In this document: positions 16,446 through 25,462 of the stretch, piece by piece
How positions within the stretch are numbered: position 1 is the first letter of the stretch
Layout: each line of letters begins with the position of its first letter
Position numbers and translations under genes: made by a program
Notes under the pieces: generated by a model
Told to the model about the DNA's origin: nothing
Databases searched by the model: none
Seen by the model: the letters and a program-made list of their open reading frames with translations, nothing else
Source: Clostridia bacterium
GTDB lineage: Bacteria > Bacillota > Peptococcia > Peptococcales > SKKY01
Direction of reading: 5' to 3'
NCBI GenBank assembly: GCA_009930175.1
Contig: RZYW01000012.1
Coordinates: 1-35,248, forward strand
Length of the DNA: 35,248 nt

Positions 16446-17063
16446 TTGTTAAAGAGGAAAGGCATTCTGCTGGTTTTATCAGGTCCCTCAGGCGCAGGAA
16501 AAGGCACCGTTTGTCATGAAGTGCGCAAGAGGCTGGACAATATGAAGTACTCTATTTCGGCTACTACCAGAAAACCAAGGGTAATAGAAAGAGAAGGACG
16601 GGAGTATTTCTTTTTAAGTAAAGAAGAGTTCGAAAAAAGAATTGAAGCTGGGAAGTTTCTTGAATATGCTTTGGTATACGATAATTACTATGGTACACCA
16701 AGAGACTATGTTGAAGACATTTTAAATCAAGGATTCGATTGTATTCTTGAAATAGACCCACAGGGTGCAATGCAAATTAAAGAAAAGATGCATGATGCAG
16801 TGTTTATATTTATAGCTCCTCCCTCAATGGAAGAATTAAGAAAAAGATTAACTTTCAGAGGTACTGAAAAACCTGAGGAAATAGCAAAAAGATTAGGGAA
16901 TGCTGAGAAAGAATTTAAAAATATGCCTAACTATGATTATGTAATCATTAATGATAAAATAGAAGAAGCTGTTTATGAGGTGGAAGCTATTATTACAGCA
17001 GAGAAATTAAAAACAAGCAGAAACCATGAAATTATGAATTTGCTAAACAAGGGGGAGAAATAA
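16446..17063 (+). CDS. gmk: Guanylate kinase
   Basis: Phosphorylates GMP to GDP with ATP. The protein has 205 aa, as usual. The P-loop is LSGPSGAGKGT near residue 11; the GMP-binding region follows with ATTRKPRVIEREGREYFF, then the lid. The start is a TTG at 16446, the first in-frame start after a GGAGG a few bases upstream, and it places the P-loop at the normal distance from the N-terminus. The stop codon overlaps the rpoZ start (TAATG). Confidence 0.96.
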   Translation: MLKRKGILLVLSGPSGAGKGTVCHEVRKRLDNMKYSISATTRKPRVIEREGREYFFLSKEEFEKRIEAGKFLEYALVYDNYYGTPRDYVEDILNQGFDCILEIDPQGAMQIKEKMHDAVFIFIAPPSMEELRKRLTFRGTEKPEEIAKRLGNAEKEFKNMPNYDYVIINDKIEEAVYEVEAIITAEKLKTSRNHEIMNLLNKGEK

Positions 17064-17257
17064 TGAACAGACCATATATTGATGATTTGTTAAAAAGAGT
17101 AGACAGTAAATACAGTCTTATTATTGCAGCAGCAAGAAGAGCAAGGCAAATTGTGGATGGAGATTCCCCATTAGTTGACGTTGAGAAGTATTCTAATAAA
17201 TCAGTAACGATGGCGCTTAATGAAATAAATGAAGAAAAAATTATTGTTGTAAGATAA
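17063..17257 (+). CDS. rpoZ: DNA-directed RNA polymerase omega subunit
   Basis: A 64-aa subunit that helps assemble RNA polymerase around beta-prime. The start matches the family (PYIDDLLKRVDSKYSLIIAAARRARQI), and the C-terminal part resembles the NKSVTMALNEI region of Gram-positive omegas. GGGGGAG precedes the ATG, which overlaps the gmk stop codon by one base. The gmk-rpoZ-coaBC order is standard in Bacillota. Confidence 0.94.
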   Translation: MNRPYIDDLLKRVDSKYSLIIAAARRARQIVDGDSPLVDVEKYSNKSVTMALNEINEEKIIVVR

Positions 17258-17266
17258 GGAGAGAAA

Positions 17267-18463
17267 ATGCTTAAAGGAAAAGTAATTGCCCTGGGAATAA
17301 CTGGTGGCATAGCGGCCTATAAAGGAGCAGAAATAGCAAGCAGGTTAAAAAAACTAGGTGCAGATGTACATTGTGTAATGACACAATCTGCAACGGAGTT
17401 TATAACACCTCTTACATTAAGAACCTTAACATCCAATCCTGTAACAGTAAGTATGTTCCAGGAACCAAAAATATGGAATGTGGAACATATTGGTCTTGCA
17501 GATGCTATTGATGCTTATCTTGTTGCACCAGCTACAGCAAATATTATTGGCAAAGTTGCTAATGGTATTGCAGATGACTTTTTAAGCACAACAATAATGG
17601 CTACAAAATCTCCAGTTATATTTGCTCCCGCAATGAATGTAAATATGCTTGAAAACTCAATTTATCAAGAAAATGTTGAGAAGCTAAAAAAACATGGTTA
17701 CATGTTTATAGAACCAGCAGAAGGCATGCTTGCCTGTGGCTACACGGGGAAGGGTAAATTAGAGGAACCTGAAAAGATTGTTAACCAGCTTATTGGAATT
17801 CTTCAAGTAGAAAAAGATCTGATGGGCAAAAAGGTTTTGGTTACAGCAGGACCTACTATGGAAAAAATTGATCCTGTAAGATATATTACGAATCACTCTT
17901 CTGGGAAAATGGGCTACAGCATTGCTGAAGAAGCAGCAAGAAGAGGAGCTGAAGTTACTCTTGTTTCTGGGAAAACAAATTTGACTGCTCCTGCTGGTGT
18001 GAAGGTTATAAATATAGAATCTGCCTTGGAAATGTATGAAAAAGTAGTGGAAAATTATGAGGATTCAGATATAGTAATAAAATCCGCTGCTGTTGCAGAC
18101 TATCGCCCTAAAAAAGCTGCTGATCAAAAAATTAAGAAAAAAGATGGAGATATGCAAATACTTCTGGAAAGAAATCCAGACATTCTTGCCTATCTTGGAG
18201 AAAATAAAGGAAATAAGATTCTTGTAGGTTTTGCAGCAGAGACAGATGATATAAAGGAAAATGCATACAAAAAGGTCAATAAGAAAAATCTTGATTTCAT
18301 TGTAGCTAACGATATTCTTGAGGCTGGGGCTGGCTTTAAGGGAGATACAAACAAAGTTAATTTGTATTTTTCGGACGGACATGAGGTTAATCTTCCTCTA
18401 ATGTCTAAAAAAGAAGTTGCCCAAAAAATTATTGATGAAATATTGCAATTGATAAAAAAATGA
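17267..18463 (+). CDS. coaBC: Bifunctional phosphopantothenoylcysteine decarboxylase / phosphopantothenate-cysteine ligase
   Basis: Two consecutive steps of coenzyme A synthesis in one 398-aa protein. The N-terminal CoaC flavoprotein domain (about 1-180) shows LGITGGIAAYK, the conserved H in NVEHIGLADA, APAMNVNM, and the ACGYTGKGKL substrate flap with its catalytic Cys. The C-terminal CoaB domain (about 185-398) shows TAGPTMEKIDPVRYITN-HSSGKMG for nucleotide binding and the K-rich KKADQKIKK-type loop. The start is supported by AAGGAGAG. The stop codon TGA is embedded in the stem of the following terminator, so the gene ends exactly where transcription can end. Confidence 0.96.
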   Translation: MLKGKVIALGITGGIAAYKGAEIASRLKKLGADVHCVMTQSATEFITPLTLRTLTSNPVTVSMFQEPKIWNVEHIGLADAIDAYLVAPATANIIGKVANGIADDFLSTTIMATKSPVIFAPAMNVNMLENSIYQENVEKLKKHGYMFIEPAEGMLACGYTGKGKLEEPEKIVNQLIGILQVEKDLMGKKVLVTAGPTMEKIDPVRYITNHSSGKMGYSIAEEAARRGAEVTLVSGKTNLTAPAGVKVINIESALEMYEKVVENYEDSDIVIKSAAVADYRPKKAADQKIKKKDGDMQILLERNPDILAYLGENKGNKILVGFAAETDDIKENAYKKVNKKNLDFIVANDILEAGAGFKGDTNKVNLYFSDGHEVNLPLMSKKEVAQKIIDEILQLIKK

Positions 18464-18485
18464 CCCCTTATTCAGGGGTCTTTTT
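18462..18485 (+). terminator. Intrinsic terminator after coaBC
   Basis: GACCCCT (18462-18468) pairs with AGGGGTC (18474-18480) around a 5-nt loop, then five T. Its first bases are part of the coaBC stop codon. It sits inside the housekeeping cluster, 36 nt before priA. Confidence 0.85.
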
Positions 18486-18520
18486 AAACTTGTACCTTTA
18501 GTTTACGGGGAGGTGAGATA

Positions 18521-20890
18521 ATGGTTGCAGAAGTAATAGTTAATATTGGTGGAAATGACCTTTTAGATTATAAAATACCTGAAGGTTCAGAAAAAAACCT
18601 AACAGGGAAAAGAGTTGTTGTTCCTTTAGTTAATAAAGAAGTTCTGGGGATAGTAAATAAGGTAAAAGAAACCAGTTCCTTCAAGGAACTAAAGGAAATA
18701 ATTACGGTACTTGATGATAAGCCCGTTATAAGTGAAGAACTATTAACCCTTCACTCCTATATTTCTGACTATTATCTTACCCCTCTTATGAGAGTCGCTC
18801 AGCTTTCTTTTCCTGAATCTGCAAAAATAAAAAAAATAAAAGAAATTGTAATTAAAGCAGATCAAAATCAAATAATGTTATTTTCAGAAGCAGAAAAGAA
18901 GCTGATAAAAATAATCGAAGATAAAAACAATGCTTTTTTTAGAATTAATAAGGATAAGGATTTATTAAGAATTTTTGATAATATGCTGGAAAATGATTTT
19001 CTTCATTTAAAAGATAACTTTATTCTCCCTGCGGCAAAAAATATATTTAATATGATTATTTTCAATCCGGAAGCTTCAATAAAAATTCGCCAGGGAACAA
19101 AAAAAGAAAAGCTATATAAGTTTTTACATGAAAAAAAAGAAATATTATTAGAAGACTTAAAAACAAATGAATTATATGATTCCGGAGTGTTAAGAGAATT
19201 TCTGAAAGAAAAAGTTATAAGCAAAAAAGAAGTAACAATAGAGGAAGCTTATACTAAAGAAAACTTTAATTTGTATAAAGATGTTACAAAACTTACCATC
19301 GAACAACAGGAAGTTTTAGAAAGAATAAGAAAGGAAAAAAAACCCTCACTCCTTTTTGGTGTAACCGGTAGTGGAAAGACTGAGATATATATTGAATTAA
19401 TTAGAGATACTTTAAATAAAGGGAAAAGTGTTCTTTACATGGTTCCGGAAATATCTCTGGTAAATCAGACTGTAAACAGAATTAGGGAAAAAATTGATAA
19501 AGAAATTATTCATTGGCACAGCAATATGTCAGATAAAGAAAAAATGGAATCCTGGGAAAAACTTCAGCAGGAAAAAACACATATTGTTCTCGGAGCAAGA
19601 AGTGCAGTCTTCGCTCCGATTAAAAATCTTGGTCTAATTATTGTGGACGAAGAGCACGAGACATCCTACAAACAAAATGAACCTGATCCCCGTTACAATG
19701 GGGTAGAGGCAGCTTTAAAAAGAGGAGAGTTTTCTAATTCTAAGGTTGTTTTTGGAAGTGCTACACCTTCTTTAGAAAGATATTACAGAGGGACACAAGG
19801 AGACTATCAGATTGTCACTTTAAAGAAAAGACCTGTAAATTCGAAATTACCTAAGGTGGAAATAGTTGATTTAAAAGAAGAGTTTAAGATGGGCAACAGA
19901 TCAGTTTTTAGCTCTTTACTGGAAAACAGAATAAGAGAAACCATTGATAGAAATGAACAAGTGATTTTATTTTTAAACAGAAGGGGTTTTTCCCGCTTTA
20001 TTTTGTGCAGAGAATGTGGTCATGTAATTACTTGTTCAAAGTGTTCTGTTCCTATGATACTTCATAAATCACCAGATATTCTTAAATGCCATTACTGTGA
20101 AAAGACAACAAAAATTCCGCAAAAATGCCCTGAATGTGGCAGTAAATTTATTAAAGATATGGGAATGGGAACTCAAAAGATTGAAACTTTGCTTCAGGAA
20201 ACTTTTCCGGGGGTAAAAGTTACCCGTATGGATCAAGATCAGATAAAAAATAAAGATTCTCATGAAGAATTGCTGGCAGAGTTTTCTCGTGGTGAAACCA
20301 ATATTCTTTTAGGGACCCAAATGGTTGTTAAAGGACTAGATTTTTCCCGGGTAACTCTTGTAGGCATTATATCTGCAGATCTTTCTCTAAATGTTCCCGA
20401 CCTTTATTCTGCCGAAAGAACATTTCAGCTTTTAACACAGGTTGCTGGGAGAGCAGGAAGGGGAGATCTTCCTGGATTTGTTGTAATTCAAACATACAAC
20501 CCTGATCATTTTTCAATTATCTCTGCAAAAAATCATAATTTTGAATCATTTTATAACCAAGAGCTTAAACAAAGAAAATTAATGGATTACCCTCCTTATA
20601 CTAAACTTGTAAGGATTCTGATTTCTGGAGAAAACATGGGTAAGACCAGGGAATATACAGAAAAATTGGCAATTGAATTTAAAAAAGTGCTTAGGAAAGA
20701 AGAAATTTTAGGACCGGGAGAAGCTCCAATAAGCAAAATAAAAAACAGGTACAGATATCACTTTATTATAAAAACAAAAGATAATTTCCTACACAATTAT
20801 CTTAAGGACAATTATAATAGACTAAAGAGTGAAGGACAAAAAGAAGGAATGAGAGTATTGTTTGATGTAGATCCATTTTTAATACTCTAA
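18521..20890 (+). CDS. priA: Primosomal replication restart helicase PriA
   Basis: 3'-to-5' superfamily 2 helicase that recognises stalled forks and reloads the replisome. It has 789 aa. An N-terminal 3'-DNA-binding domain is followed by a charged linker, Walker A FGVTGSGKTE (about 279-288), a DEEH Walker B near 375, and a zinc module of four Cys pairs (CRECGHVITC, CSVP, CHYC, CPECGS, roughly residues 495-550) inserted in the helicase core. Downstream are GTQMVVKGLDF and QVAGRAGRG, helicase motifs V and VI. GGGAGGTGA precedes the ATG. No clear promoter is seen after the coaBC terminator, so read-through or a weak promoter must drive it. Confidence 0.96.
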   Translation: MVAEVIVNIGGNDLLDYKIPEGSEKNLTGKRVVVPLVNKEVLGIVNKVKETSSFKELKEIITVLDDKPVISEELLTLHSYISDYYLTPLMRVAQLSFPESAKIKKIKEIVIKADQNQIMLFSEAEKKLIKIIEDKNNAFFRINKDKDLLRIFDNMLENDFLHLKDNFILPAAKNIFNMIIFNPEASIKIRQGTKKEKLYKFLHEKKEILLEDLKTNELYDSGVLREFLKEKVISKKEVTIEEAYTKENFNLYKDVTKLTIEQQEVLERIRKEKKPSLLFGVTGSGKTEIYIELIRDTLNKGKSVLYMVPEISLVNQTVNRIREKIDKEIIHWHSNMSDKEKMESWEKLQQEKTHIVLGARSAVFAPIKNLGLIIVDEEHETSYKQNEPDPRYNGVEAALKRGEFSNSKVVFGSATPSLERYYRGTQGDYQIVTLKKRPVNSKLPKVEIVDLKEEFKMGNRSVFSSLLENRIRETIDRNEQVILFLNRRGFSRFILCRECGHVITCSKCSVPMILHKSPDILKCHYCEKTTKIPQKCPECGSKFIKDMGMGTQKIETLLQETFPGVKVTRMDQDQIKNKDSHEELLAEFSRGETNILLGTQMVVKGLDFSRVTLVGIISADLSLNVPDLYSAERTFQLLTQVAGRAGRGDLPGFVVIQTYNPDHFSIISAKNHNFESFYNQELKQRKLMDYPPYTKLVRILISGENMGKTREYTEKLAIEFKKVLRKEEILGPGEAPISKIKNRYRYHFIIKTKDNFLHNYLKDNYNRLKSEGQKEGMRVLFDVDPFLIL

Positions 20891-20924
20891 ATGTTAATGA
20901 ACATTAAAAAGGGAGGTTTTCGAT

Positions 20925-21383
20925 ATGGGTATTTATAAGATTGTAACTAAGGAAGATCCATTGCTAAGAAAACAATCAAAAATAGTTAAAGAAGTTGACG
21001 ATAAAATAATTAAAATCATAGATGATATGTTTGAGACAATGTATACAACAGATACAGGTGTTGGACTGGCAGCTCCTCAGGTTGGAATTCTTAAGCAAAT
21101 AATTGTAATTGACACACAAGAGGAAGAACCATTTGCCCTTATTAATCCCGAGATTGTTTCATCTGAAGGTGAAGTGGATTCTGAAGAAGGATGCTTAAGT
21201 TGCCCAGAAGAATATGGTTTTGTTAAGAGAGCAGAAAAAGTAAAAGTTAAGGCTTTGAACGAGAAGGGCGAAGAGATAGAAATAGATGCAGAAGGATTTC
21301 TTGCAATTGTTTTACAGCATGAAATTGATCACTTAAAGGGAGTTCTGTTTATTGATAAAGCAACTCCAAGAGAAAAGGAGTAG
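20925..21383 (+). CDS. def: Peptide deformylase
   Basis: Metallohydrolase (152 aa) that removes the formyl group from nascent proteins. The three family motifs are complete: GVGLAAPQVG, EGCLSCPE (metal Cys) and QHEIDHLKG (two metal His and catalytic Glu). GGGAGG lies before the ATG. The fmt gene, which adds the formyl group, follows after 3 nt. Confidence 0.97.
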   Translation: MGIYKIVTKEDPLLRKQSKIVKEVDDKIIKIIDDMFETMYTTDTGVGLAAPQVGILKQIIVIDTQEEEPFALINPEIVSSEGEVDSEEGCLSCPEEYGFVKRAEKVKVKALNEKGEEIEIDAEGFLAIVLQHEIDHLKGVLFIDKATPREKE

Positions 21384-21386
21384 TCA

Positions 21387-22325
21387 ATGAAAATTGTTTT
21401 TATGGGAACACCAGATTTTGCTGGTGAAGCTTTAAAAGCTCTTTTGGAATCTGAACATCAGGTATTGGCAGTTTTTACTCAACCAGATAAACCAAAAGGC
21501 AGAGGCAACAAACTTAGTTATCCTCCAGTTAAGGAGATTGCTTTAGATAATGGGCTGCCGGTATACCAGCCAGCAAGAATAAGAGATGAAGAAAGCCTGA
21601 GTTTGATAAAAGAACTTTCTCCGGATTTAATTGTGGTAGCAGCTTATGGGAAAATACTTCCAAAAGAACTTTTAAATATTCCTAAGTTTGGATGTATTAA
21701 TATTCATGCGTCAATTCTTCCAAAATACAGAGGTTCTGCGCCAATTCACTGGGCAATAATAAATGGTGAAAAAGAAACAGGTATCACAATTATGCAAATG
21801 GATGAAGGCATGGATACGGGAGATATTCTTTTAATAGATAGAACCGAGATTTCCGAAGATGAAAATACGGGAGATTTGTTTGAAAAATTAGCAATTCTCG
21901 GTGGAAAGCTTCTTCTTGAAGCACTAAAGAAACTAGAAAATGATCAAATTGTTCCTCTTAAGCAAAATAATGATGAGGCTACTTATGCACCAATGCTCAA
22001 AAAAGAAGATGAACTTCTCAACTGGGATATGTCTGCCCTAGATTTGCATAATAAAATCAGGGGAATGAATCCATGGCCTGGAGTTTACACTTTTTTCCGT
22101 GGAGAAAGACTTAAAATTCAAAAAAGTTTATTAATAGATGAAGAAAAGGATACTGGCTATACTCCGGGAGAAATCATTGATATTACTTCAGAGGGGATTT
22201 ACATTGCCACTCTTAAAGGAATTATTGCTCTGGTTACAGTCCAGCCTGCAGGGAAAAAGCAACTTGATTCAAAGGATTTTGTAAATGGCTATAAAGTGAT
22301 AAAGGGAGAATTATTGGGAAAATAA
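21387..22325 (+). CDS. fmt: Methionyl-tRNA formyltransferase
   Basis: Transfers a formyl group from 10-formyl-tetrahydrofolate to initiator Met-tRNA. The 312 aa include the catalytic domain starting KIVFMGTPDFA, the catalytic N/H/D set in NIHASILPKYRGSAPIHWA and the Asp of GMDTGDILL, and a C-terminal beta-barrel (about 205-312). It uses the same folate pool that the ZTP riboswitch at 8444-8549 monitors. The next gene starts 1 nt after the stop codon. Confidence 0.97.
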   Translation: MKIVFMGTPDFAGEALKALLESEHQVLAVFTQPDKPKGRGNKLSYPPVKEIALDNGLPVYQPARIRDEESLSLIKELSPDLIVVAAYGKILPKELLNIPKFGCINIHASILPKYRGSAPIHWAIINGEKETGITIMQMDEGMDTGDILLIDRTEISEDENTGDLFEKLAILGGKLLLEALKKLENDQIVPLKQNNDEATYAPMLKKEDELLNWDMSALDLHNKIRGMNPWPGVYTFFRGERLKIQKSLLIDEEKDTGYTPGEIIDITSEGIYIATLKGIIALVTVQPAGKKQLDSKDFVNGYKVIKGELLGK

Positions 22326-22326
22326 A

Positions 22327-23130
22327 ATGGATAATTTAAATAAAAAAAGAATATATATAGCACTACTGCTGCTGTCAGTATTCTTTTTTGCACTGATTTG
22401 GGCAGGTGTAAGATATGTTCAAAAACTGGATGATCCAGTTATTACCAATAGAATATTCAGTACCTTCTCGATAATTTTATTTATTGCAATAATTATTTTT
22501 GTTATTGCAATTGGAATTCTTATTGTAAGTTTAATTAATGAGAAGAGTTATTCTAAAACTAATAAAATGATTAAGGGAGTAATAGATTTTCTTTTTCCTC
22601 TAAGTCTTTTTATTGGAAAATTACTTGGCATTGAAAAGGATAAAATTAAGGGTTCCTACGTAAATGTATGTAATCAGGTTGTTAAAACCAAAAAATTTGA
22701 TCTTAAACCTGAGGAAATTCTTATACTTACTCCACATTGTCTGCAAAATGCTAAGTGCCCCCATAAAATAACTATTAATGAAGATAATTGTAAACAATGC
22801 GGACTTTGTCCCATTGGAGATTTACTTAAAATAAAAAAAGAAATTGGAATTCAGTTGGTTGTAGCTACGGGAGGAACATTAGCCAGAAAAGCTATAATTG
22901 AAAAAAAACCAAAAGCAATTGTTGCAGTAGCATGCGAGAGAGACCTTACTTCTGGAATTCAGGATGTAAAACAGCTTCCCGTACTTGGTGTTCTAAATCA
23001 AAGACCAAATGGACCTTGTTACAATACTCAAGTTGATTTGGAAAAAGTAAAAGAAGCCATAAACTTCTTTCTTGGAGGAAAATATGAACAATATGTCAGC
23101 AAGACAGACAGCACTTCAAATAGTATATAA
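22327..23130 (+). CDS. DUF116 family membrane protein with eight cysteines
   Basis: A 267-aa protein. Two hydrophobic helices (about 8-30 and 45-70) anchor the N-terminus; the rest is a cytosolic-looking DUF116 domain. Eight Cys are present: C115, C138, C144, C155, C158, C161, C203 and C231. The CKQCGLCPIGD cluster (CX2CX2C) and the GPCYNT end of the domain are recognisable family features. The pattern suggests an iron-sulfur or zinc site, but no function is established for the family that I know of. DUF116 genes often sit between fmt and rsmB in Clostridia, as here. It starts 1 nt after fmt and its 3' end overlaps rsmB by 47 nt, so it is tightly coupled to both. Confidence 0.82.
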   Translation: MDNLNKKRIYIALLLLSVFFFALIWAGVRYVQKLDDPVITNRIFSTFSIILFIAIIIFVIAIGILIVSLINEKSYSKTNKMIKGVIDFLFPLSLFIGKLLGIEKDKIKGSYVNVCNQVVKTKKFDLKPEEILILTPHCLQNAKCPHKITINEDNCKQCGLCPIGDLLKIKKEIGIQLVVATGGTLARKAIIEKKPKAIVAVACERDLTSGIQDVKQLPVLGVLNQRPNGPCYNTQVDLEKVKEAINFFLGGKYEQYVSKTDSTSNSI

Positions 23131-24430
23131 AGTAAATGAAGACGGAGCTTTTTCCAATGTTGCAATGGATAAAGAATTATCTAAGAACTTATTAAAAGAC
23201 CGGAGAGATGTATCTTTGGTTACAGAAATAGTAAATGGAACTATAAAAAACAGGATTTATCTTGATCATGTTTTACAACAGTTTTCAAAGCAGAAACTTG
23301 AAAAATTATCACCATGGGTAAGAAACGTATTAAGAATTTCTGCATATCAAATACTATTCCTTGATAAAATTCCTGAAAGTGCAGCAGTAAATGAAGGAGT
23401 AAATCTAACAAAAAAGTATTCTCATCAAGGCAGCGTTAAATTTGTAAATGCGGTTTTAAGAAATATTATTAGAAAAAAAGATGAGCTTTCTTTCCCTGAA
23501 AAAGAAAAGAACGTTTCTCAGTATTTAAGTATCAAATATTCTTTTCCAGCTTGGCTTACAGAAAATTTTATTAAATCTTATGGTGAAGAAAACACTGAAA
23601 AAATGTTCAAATATTTCAATAGTGTTCCTCCTGTTTGGATAAGAATAAATAATATTTTAACGACTCCGGAGGAAATTGAATATTTATTTTCGGAAAAAGA
23701 AGTGAAAATTGAAAGATCAAAATATGTACCTGAAGGTTATAAAGTAGCAGAAGGAAATCCTGCTATGAACATGGATGCATATAAAAAAGGTCTGTTTTCA
23801 GTTCAGGATATAACATCTATGTTTGCTGTAGATATACTTGATCCATTACCAGAAGAAAATATTATAGATGTGTGCAGTGCTCCAGGAGGAAAAACTGCAT
23901 TTATCGCAGAAAGAATGAACAATAAAGGTAATGTTAAGGCCATAGAACTTTATGAACATCGAATTAAAATAATAGAGGAAAATTGTAAAAGAAATCAAAT
24001 TACTATAGTTGATGCGGAAACAGGAGACGCAAGAGATCTTCATCTTAAATATAGGGAAGAGTTTGACAAAGTTCTTGCAGATGTCCCTTGTTCAGGCTTA
24101 GGGGTACTTGGTAAAAGGCCGGACCTTAAATATCATGCAGATTCATGTAAAGAGACAGGAATTACAGAAATTCAAAAAGATATTTTAAAAAGTTCTGCCG
24201 GGATATTAAAGCCTGGGGGAGTTCTGGTTTATTCAACCTGTACTTTAAACAAGGAAGAAAATGAAGATATAGTAAACAATTTTCTCTTAGAAAATAAAAA
24301 CTTTGAGAAAGAAAGTTTCCCTGACAAGTATCAGGAATTCATAACTGATGAAGGATATTTGCAAACACTTCCCTTCCGTGATGATATTAATGGATTTTTT
24401 ATTGCTAAACTGAGAAAAAGAGGGTTATAA
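23084..24430 (+). CDS. rsmB: 16S rRNA (cytosine-967-C5)-methyltransferase RsmB
   Basis: SAM-dependent methyltransferase (448 aa) that makes m5C967 in 16S rRNA. An N-terminal NusB-like helical domain (about 1-140) is followed by the catalytic domain, with SAM motif DVCSAPGGKT, catalytic motif ADVPCSGLG and the second active-site Cys in YSTCTLNKEEN. I place the start at ATG 23084, since GGAGG (23074-23078) is 5 nt upstream; an in-frame TTG at 23072 would overlap that site. The start lies inside the DUF116 gene. rlmN follows without a gap. Confidence 0.95.
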   Translation: MNNMSARQTALQIVYKVNEDGAFSNVAMDKELSKNLLKDRRDVSLVTEIVNGTIKNRIYLDHVLQQFSKQKLEKLSPWVRNVLRISAYQILFLDKIPESAAVNEGVNLTKKYSHQGSVKFVNAVLRNIIRKKDELSFPEKEKNVSQYLSIKYSFPAWLTENFIKSYGEENTEKMFKYFNSVPPVWIRINNILTTPEEIEYLFSEKEVKIERSKYVPEGYKVAEGNPAMNMDAYKKGLFSVQDITSMFAVDILDPLPEENIIDVCSAPGGKTAFIAERMNNKGNVKAIELYEHRIKIIEENCKRNQITIVDAETGDARDLHLKYREEFDKVLADVPCSGLGVLGKRPDLKYHADSCKETGITEIQKDILKSSAGILKPGGVLVYSTCTLNKEENEDIVNNFLLENKNFEKESFPDKYQEFITDEGYLQTLPFRDDINGFFIAKLRKRGL

Positions 24431-25462
24431 ATGCAAGATATATTAGGAATGAGTTATTTAGAACTTGAAGATTTTTTTAAAAGTATTGATGAGCCAAGAT
24501 ACCGTGCTGAGCAATTTGCTCAATGGATTTATGGGAAAAAACTCAGAGATTTTAGTGATATTACAAATTTTAAAAAAGAGCTGAAAGATAAATTAGAAGA
24601 GAATGCTTTTATTTATTCTTTAAAATTAAGGAGCTCGCAAACCTCTAAAGATGGTACAAAAAAATACCTTTTTGCCCTTGAAGATGGAGAGCTTATTGAG
24701 ACAGTTTTACTAAGGCAAAAGAAAGAGAATGAGGGGACCAGGAATACTCTTTGTATTTCAACCCAGGTAGGATGCCCTATGAATTGTTCTTTTTGTGCTA
24801 CGGGACAGGCAGGTTTTGAAAGAGACCTAAAAACATCAGAAATTATTGCACAAATTGCAGATGTCGAGAGGATTGAAAAGCTTAAAATAAACAATGTGGT
24901 ATTTATGGGAATGGGAGAACCTTTTTTAAATTATGAAAATGTTGTAAGAGCCATAAAAATAATTAATGAGAAAAAATTTTTCAACATAGGAATCAGAAAA
25001 ATAACAGTATCCACCTGTGGCCTGGTTCCAGAGATTAATCGTTTCGCTGAAGAAGAATTAGATGTGGTACTTGCAGTTTCCCTTCACTCAGCAGATGATA
25101 CAAAGAGAAGCAGTATTATGCCAGTTAACAGAAGATATAATCTTGAAGAACTTAAAAAGGCAATCGCCCATTATATTTCAAAAATAAACAGAAGAGTTAC
25201 TTTGGAATACGCAATGATAAGAGGTTTTAATGACAAGCCAGAAGATTTAAGAAAATTAATTTCTTTTTGTCAGGGTTTGAAAGTTCATGTAAATTTAATT
25301 CCAATTAATGAAACAGAAGAAGAATATAAAAAATCAGAAAAAGCTGAATACTTTGCATCAGAATTAAAGAAAAAGAACATTGAATCAACAGTCAGGCAAG
25401 AAAGAGGGGCGGACATAGATGCTGCCTGTGGTCAGTTAAAGGGCAAAGGGAGGAAACATTAA
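24431..25462 (+). CDS. rlmN: 23S rRNA (adenine-2503-C2)/tRNA methyltransferase RlmN
   Basis: Radical-SAM methyltransferase (343 aa) that methylates C2 of A2503 in 23S rRNA and A37 of some tRNAs. The cluster motif CX3CX2C is C115, C119 and C122 in GCPMNCSFCATGQAGF. The methyl-carrying Cys pair includes C333 in DIDAACGQL near the C-terminus. The related Cfr protein confers drug resistance by methylating C8; synteny with rsmB and prpC and the overall sequence favour RlmN. The start codon directly follows the rsmB stop codon, and the stop overlaps prpC (TAATG). Confidence 0.95.
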   Translation: MQDILGMSYLELEDFFKSIDEPRYRAEQFAQWIYGKKLRDFSDITNFKKELKDKLEENAFIYSLKLRSSQTSKDGTKKYLFALEDGELIETVLLRQKKENEGTRNTLCISTQVGCPMNCSFCATGQAGFERDLKTSEIIAQIADVERIEKLKINNVVFMGMGEPFLNYENVVRAIKIINEKKFFNIGIRKITVSTCGLVPEINRFAEEELDVVLAVSLHSADDTKRSSIMPVNRRYNLEELKKAIAHYISKINRRVTLEYAMIRGFNDKPEDLRKLISFCQGLKVHVNLIPINETEEEYKKSEKAEYFASELKKKNIESTVRQERGADIDAACGQLKGKGRKH

